This document shows, in pieces, positions 26,020 to 36,689 of a DNA stretch of 44,575 nt (positions are counted from its first letter, which is position 1; each line of letters starts with the position of its first letter). This stretch comes from Bacteroidales bacterium H3 (GTDB lineage: Bacteria > Bacteroidota > Bacteroidia > Bacteroidales > Muribaculaceae), in NCBI GenBank assembly GCA_001701135.1, contig DAAN01000012.1, positions 1,547-46,121 on the forward strand, written 5' to 3'. Position numbers and translations under genes: made by a program. The notes under the pieces were generated by a model. That model had not been told where the DNA came from. It ran no database searches and saw nothing but the letters and a program-made list of their open reading frames with translations.

Positions 26020-27216
26020 ATGAGTTCTTCCCTGAAAACCGCCGCCCTGCCGGCTCTTGCCCCCGCGCAGAAATCCTCGCGCATCGTATTTCTCGATTTT
26101 GTCAGAGTTTTCGCCTGCTTTCTTGTGATGCTCGTCCATGCTGCCGAAAACTACTACGGAAGTATCGACGCCACCGACATGGCGGGCCCCACAGCGTGGC
26201 TCTGCAACGAGCACGACCGTCTCTGGGTGTCGATCTACGACGGTTTCTCGCGCATGTCGGTGCCTCTGTTCATGATCGTGTCGGCATTCCTGCTGGCGCC
26301 TATGCCCGAAGGAGAGACCATGGGAGCGTTTTACCGCCGCCGCTTCACACGCATCCTGCCGCCGATGTTTATCTTCATCATACTCTACAGCACCCTGCCG
26401 ATGCTGTGGGGGCAGCTCACCACTGCCGACAGTCTCCACGACCTTTCGCGCACCCTGCTCAACTTCCCCACTCTGGCCGGGCACCTGTGGTTCATGTATC
26501 CTCTGATTTCGCTATACCTGTTCATCCCCGTCATCTCGCCCTGGCTCCGCAAAGCCTCGGCACACGACGAACGGATCTTCATAGGCCTGTTCCTGCTTTC
26601 GTCATGCATGCCGCTGGCGGCGCGCTGGGTGGGTGAAATGTGGGGACAGTGCAACTGGAACGAGTTCCACGCCCTCTGGTATTTCTCGGGCTTCTTAGGT
26701 TACCTTGTAATCGCCCACTACATCGCCCATCATCTCACCTGGAGCCGCGACCGCCGTTTCCGCACCGGGCTGCTGCTCACGCTGGTCGGCGGCTCAGTCA
26801 CCTCCTGGTCATTCTGGGTGCAGGCCGTGCCGGGCGTGAGCCATGTGACGATGGATCTGGAACTGGCCTGGTGCTTCTGCACGCTCAACGTGGTGGCATG
26901 CACCGTCGGCACCTTCCTGATGTTCAGCTGCATAAGCCTGACCAAAACGCCTGCATGGATTCTCGAACTGTCGAATCTGAGTTTCGGCATGTATCTGATG
27001 CACATATTCTGGCTTGGGCTGTGGGTGCGAGTGTTCAAAGGCACACTGGCGCTCCCCTCCGTGGCATCCATCCCCGCAATTGCCGCGGCCACATTCATCA
27101 GCAGCGCCCTGGCCACCAAAGTTTGCTCATACCTTTCCGGGGCGCTCTACATCGTGGGCTATTCATCGCTGAGACGCACCGTCCGCACAGTCGCCCGGGA
27201 AACCGCCGCATCATAA
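26020..27216 (+). CDS. Membrane acyltransferase (acyltransferase 3 family)
   Basis: The 398-residue product has about ten membrane segments. The family signature near the start is RIVFLDFVRVFACFLVMLVHAAENYYG, including the conserved Arg and His. The second conserved region is FYRRRFTRILPPMFIFIILYS, and GHLWFMYPLISLYLFIPVISP follows. OafA-type enzymes transfer acetyl or other acyl groups to surface polysaccharides, peptidoglycan or small molecules. The substrate is not predictable here. It has its own promoter and is followed by ruvX, whose promoter begins at its stop codon. Confidence 0.87.
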   Translation: MSSSLKTAALPALAPAQKSSRIVFLDFVRVFACFLVMLVHAAENYYGSIDATDMAGPTAWLCNEHDRLWVSIYDGFSRMSVPLFMIVSAFLLAPMPEGETMGAFYRRRFTRILPPMFIFIILYSTLPMLWGQLTTADSLHDLSRTLLNFPTLAGHLWFMYPLISLYLFIPVISPWLRKASAHDERIFIGLFLLSSCMPLAARWVGEMWGQCNWNEFHALWYFSGFLGYLVIAHYIAHHLTWSRDRRFRTGLLLTLVGGSVTSWSFWVQAVPGVSHVTMDLELAWCFCTLNVVACTVGTFLMFSCISLTKTPAWILELSNLSFGMYLMHIFWLGLWVRVFKGTLALPSVASIPAIAAATFISSALATKVCSYLSGALYIVGYSSLRRTVRTVARETAAS

Positions 27217-27218
27217 AA

Positions 27219-27250
27219 TTTGGCCAAATACCTTTTTTTGCGTAACTTTG
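27219..27250 (+). promoter_or_regulatory. ruvX promoter (TTTG, 20 bp, TAACTTTG)
   Basis: TTTG (27219-27222), 20 bp, and TAACTTTG (27243-27250) form a consensus promoter whose expected start site falls at or within a few bases of the ruvX ATG (27257). The mRNA is therefore predicted to be leaderless or nearly so. Confidence 0.75.
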
Positions 27251-27256
27251 CGCAAA

Positions 27257-27697
27257 ATGGGACGTCTGCTGGCCATAGATTACGGGAGGCGTCGGTGCGG
27301 CATAGCCGTCACCGACCCATTGCGCATATCGGCCAACGGCCTGTGCACCGTGCCTGCCGACGGGCTGCAGAAGTGGCTCGCCAACTATTTTGCGCGCGAG
27401 ACAGTCGATGCCGTGGTGGTGGGGCTGCCACTCAACACCGACGGCACCCCGTCGGACTGCCAGAGATGGCTGATGCCCGCCCTGGGGCGTCTGCGCAAGG
27501 CATTTCCCGCGATGACCTTCGAACTTTACGACGAACGGTTCACCTCCGTGCTGGCCCACCGCGCCATGATCGACGCGGGAATGAAACGGTCGAAACGACG
27601 CGAAAAAACGGGCAACACCGACTCTCTGGCCGCCTGCATCATCCTCAACGACTATCTCTCGTCGCTTGAATGGAAGCGCTCCCACTCCGATTCATGA
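27257..27697 (+). CDS. ruvX: Holliday junction resolvase-like protein RuvX (YqgF)
   Basis: The 146-residue product has the RNase H-like fold of the YqgF family. The first catalytic Asp is in LLAIDYGRRRCGIAVTDPL, then VVVGLPLNTDGTPSD, the conserved Glu/Asp region YDERFTSVLAH, and the terminal NTDSLAACIILNDYL with the last Asp. In E. coli the family processes 16S rRNA 5' ends. An in-frame TTG 9 nt upstream overlaps the promoter box, so the ATG at 27257 is the start. def follows after 44 bp. Confidence 0.93.
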   Translation: MGRLLAIDYGRRRCGIAVTDPLRISANGLCTVPADGLQKWLANYFARETVDAVVVGLPLNTDGTPSDCQRWLMPALGRLRKAFPAMTFELYDERFTSVLAHRAMIDAGMKRSKRREKTGNTDSLAACIILNDYLSSLEWKRSHSDS

Positions 27698-27741
27698 AGC
27701 TTCGGCACCCGTTGCCCAAGCCGCTGCAATGACATTTGACT

Positions 27742-28308
27742 ATGAAACTACCTGTATATCTCTACGGCCACCCCGTGCTCCGCGAAACCACCCAACCCCT
27801 CACCGGCGATTACCCGGAGCTGAGACAGCTTGTGGCCGACATGTTTGAAACCATGTATACCGCGGAAGGTGTGGGACTTGCCGCGCCTCAGATCGGTCGC
27901 GCCATCAGACTGGTGGTGATCGATGCCGACCCCCTGAGCGAAACATTTCCCGAATGCGCCGGGCGCAAATTCATTCTGATCAATCCCGAGTTCGAGGTGC
28001 TCGACGGCGAGACGGTGAACCGCGCCGAGGGGTGCCTGTCGGTGCCCGGGCTGAGCGAGGATGTGAAACGCGTGGAGCACATACGTCTGCGCTGGTTCGA
28101 CGAGGATTTCCAGCCCCACGAGGAGGAAATCAGCGGATATCTGGCCCGTATCGTCCAACACGAACTCGACCATCTCGAGGGCACAATCTACACCGACCGC
28201 ATCTCGCCTCTGCGCAAGCAGTTTATCCGCAACAAGCTGCGCAACATCGTCGAGGGGAAAGTCCGCTGCGACTACTCCGTGAAGACAGCCCCCAAAAAAC
28301 GTCGCTGA
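27742..28308 (+). CDS. def: Peptide deformylase
   Basis: The metalloenzyme removes the N-formyl group from new proteins. All three motifs are present: GVGLAAPQIG (motif 1), EGCLSVPG with the metal-binding Cys (motif 2), and QHELDHLEGT with the two His ligands and catalytic Glu (motif 3). The 188-residue length and the basic C-terminal tail (KKRR) are usual for Bacteroidetes. The ATG at 27742 is preferred over a TTG two codons upstream. Confidence 0.97.
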   Translation: MKLPVYLYGHPVLRETTQPLTGDYPELRQLVADMFETMYTAEGVGLAAPQIGRAIRLVVIDADPLSETFPECAGRKFILINPEFEVLDGETVNRAEGCLSVPGLSEDVKRVEHIRLRWFDEDFQPHEEEISGYLARIVQHELDHLEGTIYTDRISPLRKQFIRNKLRNIVEGKVRCDYSVKTAPKKRR

Positions 28309-28371
28309 CACTCGCGCTCAGCCGCCGTAAATGCATTTAATTGATTATTCACTAACAAAATACCCCTCAAC

Positions 28372-30072
<1,701 letters not shown>

Positions 30073-30171
30073 CCGCCGGCCACACCACACCCATCACGCT
30101 TCCTTATTCACACAACATATAATACAACTTATCAACATCACATTAGTCAATAACTTAAAACTGAATCATAA

Positions 30172-31185
30172 ATGAATGTTGCAATTGTAGGCGCCAGCGG
30201 CGCCGTAGGCCACGAGCTGCTCAAAGTGCTCGACCAGCGTAACTTCCCCGTCGACGAGCTTCGCCTTTTCGGCTCGCAGCGCTCGGCAGGAACCACTGTC
30301 AACTTCCGCGGCAAAGAAATCAAAATACAGCTTCTCACCAAGGATCCCGAGCTTTTCCGCGGCATCGACATCGCCTTCACATCGGCCGGTGCCGGCACCT
30401 CGCGCGACTATGCCGAGACCATCACCGCCCTCGGCGCCACGATGATCGACAACTCGAGCTGCTTCCGCATGGATCCCGAAGTGCCCCTGGTAGTGCCCGA
30501 AGTCAACGCAGAGGACGCTCTCGACGCGCCCCGTAACATCATCGGCAACCCCAACTGCACCACCATCCAGATGGTGACCGCACTCAACCCCATCCGCGAG
30601 AAATTCGGCCTGCGCCGCATCCACGTGGCCACATATCAGGCCGCTTCAGGCGCCGGCCAGAGCGCCATGGACGAGCTGGTGCAGCAGTATGCCGACCTCT
30701 CGCAGGGCAAACCCGCCAAAGTGGAGAAATTCGTGGCGCAGCTGGCCTATAACGTCATCCCCCACATCGACGTGTTCACCGACAACGGCTACACCAAGGA
30801 GGAGATGAAGATGGTCAACGAGACACGCAAGATCATGCATGACCCGGAGATCCGCGTGAGCGCCACCTGCGTGCGTGTGCCCGTGCTCCGCGCCCATTCC
30901 GAGGCCATCTGGTGCGAGACCGAGCGCCCCGTCACCGTCGAGGAGGCCCGCGAGGCTTTCGCCGCCGCTCCCGGCGTAGTGGTTATGGACAACCCCGCCG
31001 AGAAAATCTATCCCATGCCTCTTGAACTCGCCGGCTGCGACCCCGTCTACGTGGGCCGTATCCGTCAGGACCTTGCAGGCGACAACTCCCTGGCTTTCTG
31101 GGCAGTGTCCGACCAGATCCGCAAAGGCGCCGCCCTCAACGCCGTGCAGATCGCCGAATACCTCATCGCGCAGAAGAAAAAATAA
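30172..31185 (+). CDS. asd: Aspartate-semialdehyde dehydrogenase
   Basis: The NADPH enzyme makes aspartate semialdehyde for lysine, diaminopimelate, methionine and threonine synthesis. The Rossmann motif is [18 protein letters not shown], the active Cys129 lies in [10 protein letters not shown], and the catalytic Gln is in [12 protein letters not shown]. The 337-residue length is normal. The C-terminus ends IAQKKK and a stop, but the same frame stays open for another 17 codons through two more copies of an AQKK-encoding repeat. Confidence 0.97.
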   Translation: MNVAIVGASGAVGHELLKVLDQRNFPVDELRLFGSQRSAGTTVNFRGKEIKIQLLTKDPELFRGIDIAFTSAGAGTSRDYAETITALGATMIDNSSCFRMDPEVPLVVPEVNAEDALDAPRNIIGNPNCTTIQMVTALNPIREKFGLRRIHVATYQAASGAGQSAMDELVQQYADLSQGKPAKVEKFVAQLAYNVIPHIDVFTDNGYTKEEMKMVNETRKIMHDPEIRVSATCVRVPVLRAHSEAIWCETERPVTVEEAREAFAAAPGVVVMDNPAEKIYPMPLELAGCDPVYVGRIRQDLAGDNSLAFWAVSDQIRKGAALNAVQIAEYLIAQKKK

Positions 31186-31218
31186 TCCGCGCAGAAGAAA
31201 CCATCTGCGCAGAAAAAA
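31168..31218 (+). repeat. Threefold GCGCAGAAGAAA repeat across the asd stop codon
   Basis: GCGCAGAAGAAA at 31168-31179 and 31189-31200, and GCGCAGAAAAAA at 31207-31218. The asd TAA (31183-31185) falls between the first and second copies. Read in the asd frame, the later copies encode SAQKKP and SAQKK. Confidence 0.75.
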
Positions 31219-31245
31219 GTAACTCCTCCCCGCACATAAGAAGAA

Positions 31246-33423
31246 GTGACCCTCAGCACACCCCTTGTCACCAATCCTGTCACTATCTTCCTGATAGTGA
31301 TGATGATAATATTGCTGGCGCCGGTGATTCTCAACCGGCTCGGCATCCCCCACATCATCGGCATGATCGTGGCGGGTGTGTTCGTGGGGCCTTACGGACT
31401 CAACATTCTCGACAACGACAGCTCGTTCAGCATCTTCGGGCAGGTGGGCCTGCTCTATCTGATGTTTCTGGCGGGTCTGGAAATCGACATGTTCCACCTG
31501 AGGCTCAACCTCCGCAGAGGGGCGGGATTCGGGTTGCTCTCCTTTTTCATACCCATGGCGATGGGCGTGGCCGCCAGCGTGTATCTGCTCCATTGTTCAT
31601 GGGTCACATCGTTTCTGTTGGCGGCGATGTATGCCTCCCACACGCTTATCGCCTACCCTGTGGCCGCCCGTCTGGGCATCACCAAATCGCCGGCAGTGCT
31701 CATCTCGGTGGTGGCCACCATAGTCTGCGTGGTGGGCGCCCTGCTGGTGCTGGCCGGGGCGCTGAACATCGAGGAGCGCGGCAGTGTCGACGCCGCCTCG
31801 ATGCTCGCTCTGGCGGGCAAGTGTGTGCTCTACTGCGCTTTTGTGCTCTACACCTATCCGCGGCTCACCCGCTGGTTCTTCAAGAACTATTCCGAGAAGG
31901 TCACCCAATATGTGTTTGTACTGGCCATGACGCTGCTGTCGGCATGGCTGTCGGGCAGGGTGGGACTCGAGCCGGTGCTCGGCGCCTTCTTCGCCGGCCT
32001 GGTGCTCAACCGCTATGTGCCCCAGGGTTCGTCGCTGATGAACTCCATAGAGTTTGTCGGCAACGCCATCTTCATCCCCTATTTCCTGATTTCCGTGGGC
32101 ATGATGATCAACGTGAGCGTCATCACCCGCGGCGACACCCTCGCCGTGGCCGCCGTGATGCTCGCCGTGGCGCTGCTGAGCAAGTGGATCGCAGCATGGA
32201 TCGCCCAGAAAATCTACCGCATGAAGGCATGCGACCGCTCGGTGATGTTCGGCCTGACCACAGCCCACACCGCCGTGGCGCTGGCCGTGGTCACCATCGG
32301 CTATAATATGGTGCTCCCCGACGGCTCGCGCATGCTCGACGAGACGATTCTCAACGGCACCGTGCTGGTCATCCTCGTCACCTGCGCTCTGGCTCCGATC
32401 GTCACCGCCCGGGCCGCCGCGAAAGTGAAGATACGCATGATGGGGGAATCAGAGAGCGCCGATTCTGCAACGGCCGACAGCAACAAAGCGCCCGAGAGGG
32501 TGCTGATCCCTGTCTCAAACCCTATCACTGCCGCGTCGCTGGCCGAACTTGCCATGCTCATGCGTCGCCGGGGACGTCAGAAAAGCCCCGCCGACCGCTT
32601 CTTCGCCATCCATGTGCGCAACGACAACACCCGCGCATCCAAGGAGATGGGTTCCACCTCCCTGACGCTGGCACAGGGAGCCGCTGCCGGAGCCGACGTG
32701 CCCATTGAACTTATCGAGCGATACGACCTGAACACCACCGCCGGCATCCTCAACACCATCCACGAGCGCGAAATCACCTCGATTGTGATGGGCATGCACC
32801 GCAAGAGCAACGTAATCGACACATTCCTCGGGTCGAAAATCGAGCAACTGCTCAAGGACACCCGGTGCATGGTCACCATATCGCGCTGCTACATCCCGGT
32901 CAACACTGTGACGCGCATCGCCGTGTTTGTGCCCCGCAAGGCCGAATACGAGCCGGGCTTCCGCCAGTGGGTGATAGCCATGGGGAGCCTCGCACGCGAA
33001 ATCGGGTGCCGCATCATCTTCTGCGCCGACGCCCGCGGACGCGCCCTCATCGCCGCTCTCATTGCCCGCGAAAAGTTGGGTATCAGACATGAATACAGGC
33101 AGGCCGACGGCATCGACGACTTCATGCTGCTGGCCAACCGCGTGCTCGACGACGACCTCCTTGTGGTCATCGGTGCCCGTCCCGAAACCATATCGTACTC
33201 ACCCGAGGTCACCGACATCGCCCTCTTCCTGCAGCGATATTTCGAACGCAACAACCTCCTGATCGTCTACCCCACCCAGCATCAGCCGGGCACCGAGAAC
33301 ACCGAGATGCCGCAGACCGACATCCCTGTCACTTTCACCGACCCGCTGCGCGCCTCGTCGGTGGCATCGCCGCCGCTGCTGCGTCTGCGCAATCTGCTGC
33401 GCCGCTACCGTCGCCGCCGCTAA
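31246..33423 (+). CDS. Cation:proton antiporter with C-terminal stress-protein-like domains
   Basis: The 725-residue product has a Na+/H+ exchanger (CPA2/Kef-like) domain of about 12 helices at 1-390. Recognisable parts are RLGIPHIIGMIVAGVFVGPYGLNIL, LMFLAGLEIDM and EPVLGAFFAGLVLNR. The cytoplasmic part (about 415-700) starts ERVLIPVSNPITAASLAELAMLM and continues with SIVMGMHRKSNVIDTFLGSKIEQLL, typical of universal-stress-protein folds, with a second similar module after CYIPVNTVTRIAVFVP. USP domains often sense nucleotides and gate transport. The start is a GTG at 31246, shortly after the asd repeats. The ion is not predictable. Confidence 0.88.
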   Translation: MTLSTPLVTNPVTIFLIVMMIILLAPVILNRLGIPHIIGMIVAGVFVGPYGLNILDNDSSFSIFGQVGLLYLMFLAGLEIDMFHLRLNLRRGAGFGLLSFFIPMAMGVAASVYLLHCSWVTSFLLAAMYASHTLIAYPVAARLGITKSPAVLISVVATIVCVVGALLVLAGALNIEERGSVDAASMLALAGKCVLYCAFVLYTYPRLTRWFFKNYSEKVTQYVFVLAMTLLSAWLSGRVGLEPVLGAFFAGLVLNRYVPQGSSLMNSIEFVGNAIFIPYFLISVGMMINVSVITRGDTLAVAAVMLAVALLSKWIAAWIAQKIYRMKACDRSVMFGLTTAHTAVALAVVTIGYNMVLPDGSRMLDETILNGTVLVILVTCALAPIVTARAAAKVKIRMMGESESADSATADSNKAPERVLIPVSNPITAASLAELAMLMRRRGRQKSPADRFFAIHVRNDNTRASKEMGSTSLTLAQGAAAGADVPIELIERYDLNTTAGILNTIHEREITSIVMGMHRKSNVIDTFLGSKIEQLLKDTRCMVTISRCYIPVNTVTRIAVFVPRKAEYEPGFRQWVIAMGSLAREIGCRIIFCADARGRALIAALIAREKLGIRHEYRQADGIDDFMLLANRVLDDDLLVVIGARPETISYSPEVTDIALFLQRYFERNNLLIVYPTQHQPGTENTEMPQTDIPVTFTDPLRASSVASPPLLRLRNLLRRYRRRR

Positions 33424-33438
33424 ACGTCCAACAAACCA

Positions 33439-33909
33439 ATGAAAAAGATAGCAAGCTTCACCATCGACCACACCCGTCTGGAACCGGGCATATATGTCTC
33501 GCGCCGCGATGTCACACCCTCGGGCGACACCGTCACCACTTTCGACATACGCATGACACGCCCCAACCGTCAGGAGGCGCTGTCGCCGCAGACACTGCAT
33601 GCCATGGAGCATCTGGCGGCCACATTCCTGCGCAATCATCCCGAATGGGCCGACCGCATTGTCTACTGGGGTCCGATGGGTTGCTGCACCGGCAACTATC
33701 TGCTGCTCAGCGGCTGTTATGAACCGACCGACATAGTGCCGCTGATCCGCGAAACCATGCGGTTCGTGGCCGGTTTCGAGGGTGAGATACCCGGAGCCAC
33801 GCCCCGCGACTGCGGCAACTATTCATTCATGGACCCCGAGGGCGCGAAAGCAGCCGCCCGCGAGTTCCTTAAAGAGCTGGAGCACCCCTCCACAGTCTAT
33901 CCCGACTGA
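33439..33909 (+). CDS. luxS: S-ribosylhomocysteine lyase LuxS
   Basis: The enzyme splits S-ribosylhomocysteine into homocysteine and DPD, the precursor of autoinducer-2, and recycles the methyl cycle. The 156-residue product begins KKIASFTIDHTRLEPGIYVSRRD. The metal ligands are H54 and H58 in HAMEHLAATF and C125 in TPRDCGNY. The catalytic Glu57 and Cys82 (MGCCTGNY) are present, as is FEGEIPGATPRDC. The gene follows the antiporter by 15 bp and converges on the DUF4954 gene. Confidence 0.97.
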   Translation: MKKIASFTIDHTRLEPGIYVSRRDVTPSGDTVTTFDIRMTRPNRQEALSPQTLHAMEHLAATFLRNHPEWADRIVYWGPMGCCTGNYLLLSGCYEPTDIVPLIRETMRFVAGFEGEIPGATPRDCGNYSFMDPEGAKAAAREFLKELEHPSTVYPD

Positions 33910-33948
33910 TATTCTCCCCCCATACATTTAATAAGACAAGCCCTTATC

Positions 33949-35967
33949 CTATTTGAGAATCGCCTCCACATTGCGTGCCGAAGCGGTAAACGCCTGCACG
34001 CGCCTGTGGAGCATCGACAGCGCGCGGTTGGAATCAAGCGACCCGCGCACGCGATCGAAATCGTCGCGCACCACAGGATGGAACCCTTCGGTGTCGTGCG
34101 GTGCGTCGACACCGAAACTGAGCGCGGCACGTGCCGGGTCGAGTTCCTTTGCGGCATCGTTGCGGAATATCTTTTCAATTTCGATGGCCGCACGCCGGGC
34201 GCTCTCCACGATCTCTACTATCTGTTCGGCTGTGGCCGTCGACATCTCCACGGGCTCATCAGTGAAGTGGGCCGTCAGTGTCGGCAGTCTGTGGCAGAGC
34301 CATTGCCACGACAGGGCGGAATAGTCGTCGTGAATCTCCTCCAAAGCACCTGAAAGCTGCTGCATATCGGTGATTTCACCGGTTTTCACACGCTCAATGA
34401 GAAGATCGAGAGCCTGCACGGGCGCAAGAAGGCCTGCGAGGTCGACCCACTGCCCGGTGCCGGCGGTGCCTCGTGGAGCCTCGTGCAGCATCTCCACAAG
34501 CTGCCCGGGAGTAGCCTCGGGATTGGTGGCCACCAGCGCGAAGATCTTGCGCAGGAGCACACCTCCGGCAAACAGTCTCAGCAGCAGGCGGTAACGGTCG
34601 ATGGCGCGCGGAATCGACGCGCGCGGGATTATGCAACCTTTGAATATGATGGAATCCTCGCCGAAGCTGTCGTCGTAGGCCGTGAGGGCATCGATGGCTG
34701 CGGGGAGGTGCTGCACCGTGTAGGGCGACAGCCAATGGAAATCGATCAACCCGGCCGGTGCGTCGGGGAGCATGCGTGCGGGCCATTTCTCCACATCGTG
34801 CATCAGACCCACCGACGCCACGTTGGCAGCCGGAATCAGCAGCGAGCGCGAAGTCTCGCCGTTGACAAGGAGCGAGAAGGGAAACTGCCGGGTGTCGGGG
34901 TGGCTGTAGTGGCGGCCGTTGACCGTGGTGAACGGACCGATCACCGCAGGCCAGAGCACATAGCTGCCCGAACCGGTCTTGCTGCCGCGTGCCATGGTGC
35001 CCTGGTGCATCGCACCGAGCTTATAAAGGTGGTTGCTCTGGTTGGTGTTGGAGCCGGCGTTGAAAAATGAGAACAAGCCGCTGATGAGCAGCGTGGATTT
35101 GTGCATCGACGTGACGAACGGACCGGCGAACACGGCTGCCGCCTCGCCGTTTTCAAGATGGCAGTTGCTGAACACCAGCGAGCTGTGGACGGTGAACCCG
35201 AGCGTCACATTACTGGCGCGTCCCACGAAAGCGCCATGGAGCGTGGCGCAGGTGTCGACCCGCGCGCCATCCATCACTATGAAGTCCGATGCGGTGACAC
35301 CGGCACCAACGAAACCGCGCACGGTGCCGTTGGTGAGTCGGCGCGAACCCTCCACGCGGGCGCCGTCGGCAATCTCCACGTCGGTTACGGCGCCGCAATT
35401 AATCACCCGAGCTCCGCTGCCCACGCGGGCACGGCTGCCGCGATGACGCGCCGCCTCGGCACGCTCCATCTCGTCGAGCCGTTTCTGAAGCATGATGTTG
35501 TGACGATAGAATGCACGCAGATAGGCCACGGGGGCAGTCAGGGCAGTGGAAATCATCACCTCTCGACCGCCGGTCTCGTTGATGACGCACACCTTGACGT
35601 CGTTGCCGAAACAGCTGTCGCCGGTGCACGACAATGAGAACACATTGCAGATAATGGCGCCGTCGGCCACATCGACGTTCGAAAGGCCTCCCGGCACATC
35701 GCGCACCAGAACAGAGGCACCGACAGTGCAGTTGTGGAGCTGCGCGTCGTAGATGCCGCAACGCACGGGGTTACCCTTGATCGGCTCCACGCTTCCCTGA
35801 GCCGTGCCCAGACGTATATCGCCCGAAAACTCCACGCGCCGGTAGCGGTCGGCTACAAAAGGCTCTGCCACCAGCACGCGGCTCCAGTCGTCGCACCGGC
35901 ATTCCTGATTCTCGAGGCACTGGATTTCGCGGGGGGTCAGAGACCGCATTTCTGCATCATTCTTCAT
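33949..35967 (-). CDS. DUF4954 family protein (left-handed beta-helix)
   Basis: The 672-residue product has no signal peptide. From about residue 45 to 350 it shows hexapeptide-like turns (VEFSGDIRLGTAQ, ADGAIICNVFSLSCTGDSCFGNDVKVC, ADGARVEGSRRLTNGTVRGFVGAGV), indicating a left-handed beta-helix as in acyltransferases and sugar nucleotidyltransferases. A conserved central block has SGLFSFFNAGSNTNQSNHLYKLGAMHQGTMARGSKTGSGSYVLWPAVIGPF. The C-terminal third is helical. DUF4954 is restricted to Bacteroidetes-type genomes and its function is unknown. The ATG at 35965-35967 is preferred over a TTG three codons upstream. Confidence 0.85.
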   Translation of the reverse strand: MKNDAEMRSLTPREIQCLENQECRCDDWSRVLVAEPFVADRYRRVEFSGDIRLGTAQGSVEPIKGNPVRCGIYDAQLHNCTVGASVLVRDVPGGLSNVDVADGAIICNVFSLSCTGDSCFGNDVKVCVINETGGREVMISTALTAPVAYLRAFYRHNIMLQKRLDEMERAEAARHRGSRARVGSGARVINCGAVTDVEIADGARVEGSRRLTNGTVRGFVGAGVTASDFIVMDGARVDTCATLHGAFVGRASNVTLGFTVHSSLVFSNCHLENGEAAAVFAGPFVTSMHKSTLLISGLFSFFNAGSNTNQSNHLYKLGAMHQGTMARGSKTGSGSYVLWPAVIGPFTTVNGRHYSHPDTRQFPFSLLVNGETSRSLLIPAANVASVGLMHDVEKWPARMLPDAPAGLIDFHWLSPYTVQHLPAAIDALTAYDDSFGEDSIIFKGCIIPRASIPRAIDRYRLLLRLFAGGVLLRKIFALVATNPEATPGQLVEMLHEAPRGTAGTGQWVDLAGLLAPVQALDLLIERVKTGEITDMQQLSGALEEIHDDYSALSWQWLCHRLPTLTAHFTDEPVEMSTATAEQIVEIVESARRAAIEIEKIFRNDAAKELDPARAALSFGVDAPHDTEGFHPVVRDDFDRVRGSLDSNRALSMLHRRVQAFTASARNVEAILK

Positions 35968-36023
35968 AATCAACAACTGTTCAGAATTATTCTATATTAA
36001 CCGGTCTACAAGCCTTTACCGAA

Positions 36024-36581
36024 CTACATGCCCAGCTCGGCTTTAAGCTGATCGAGGGTCATACCCTGCATATCCTTGGGCGACAGCAGCAGCTCGCTTT
36101 CGGGCAGAGGCCACTCTATTCCCAGAGCCGGATCATCGAAACGAAGCGTGGCCTCGGCCTGAGGTGCATAGACATTGTCGACCATATACTGGAACTGCGC
36201 ACGCTCGCTCAGCACTATGAATCCGTGAGCAAAATGGCGGGGAATGAACAGCTGACGGGCATTGTCGGCCGACAGCTCCACGGCCACATGTTGTCCGAAT
36301 GTGGGGGATCCGGGACGGATGTCGACCGCGACGTCGACCACCGTGCCCTGCGACACCCTCACGAGCTTAGCCTGCGAGAACTCGCCGCGCTGGAAGTGGA
36401 GACCCCGCAGCACACCCCGGCTCGAAACCGATTCATTAGCCTGCACGAATTCAATGCCTGGAGCCACATTCTCGCGGAATTCAGCCAGTTTCATTGTCTC
36501 CATGAAATAGCCGCGGGGGTCGGCGAAGCGGTGCGGTTCGATTATATAAACCCCCTCTATCGGAGTTTTCAGATAATTCAT
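36024..36581 (-). CDS. rfbC: dTDP-4-dehydrorhamnose 3,5-epimerase
   Basis: The third enzyme of dTDP-L-rhamnose synthesis, feeding surface polysaccharides. The 185-residue cupin has FADPRGYFMET at the N-terminus, SSRGVLRGLHFQRGEF with the catalytic His, VVDVAVDIRPGSPTFGQHVAVELS, and FIPRHFAHGFIVLSE. The conserved Tyr lies in the FQYMVDNVYAPQAEATLRFDDPALGIEWPL region. The other rhamnose genes are not in the window. It is divergent from the GlmU-like gene and shares its promoter region. Confidence 0.96.
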   Translation of the reverse strand: MNYLKTPIEGVYIIEPHRFADPRGYFMETMKLAEFRENVAPGIEFVQANESVSSRGVLRGLHFQRGEFSQAKLVRVSQGTVVDVAVDIRPGSPTFGQHVAVELSADNARQLFIPRHFAHGFIVLSERAQFQYMVDNVYAPQAEATLRFDDPALGIEWPLPESELLLSPKDMQGMTLDQLKAELGM

Positions 36582-36616
36582 TGTCTAAAAGCTGTAAAAA
36601 AATTGCCTGTAAAAAA

Positions 36617-36648
36617 TTTGCTAATTCGTTGCAAAAGTAATACATTTG
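36617..36648 (+). promoter_or_regulatory. Promoter of the GlmU-like gene (TTTG, 20 bp, TACATTTG)
   Basis: TTTG (36617-36620), 20 bp, TACATTTG (36641-36648) is a consensus promoter 42 bp before the ATG at 36690. Confidence 0.75.
36632..36639 (-). promoter_or_regulatory. rfbC -7 box (TACTTTTG), overlapping the divergent promoter
   Basis: Reverse-strand TACTTTTG lies 51 bp before the rfbC ATG and inside the spacer of the rightward promoter, so the two polymerases would exclude each other. An 8-bp direct repeat GTTGCAAA occurs at 36628-36635 and 36648-36655. Confidence 0.6.
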
Positions 36649-36689
36649 TTGCAAATAACGAAAAACTTAAGTAAGCTCTGATACACACA

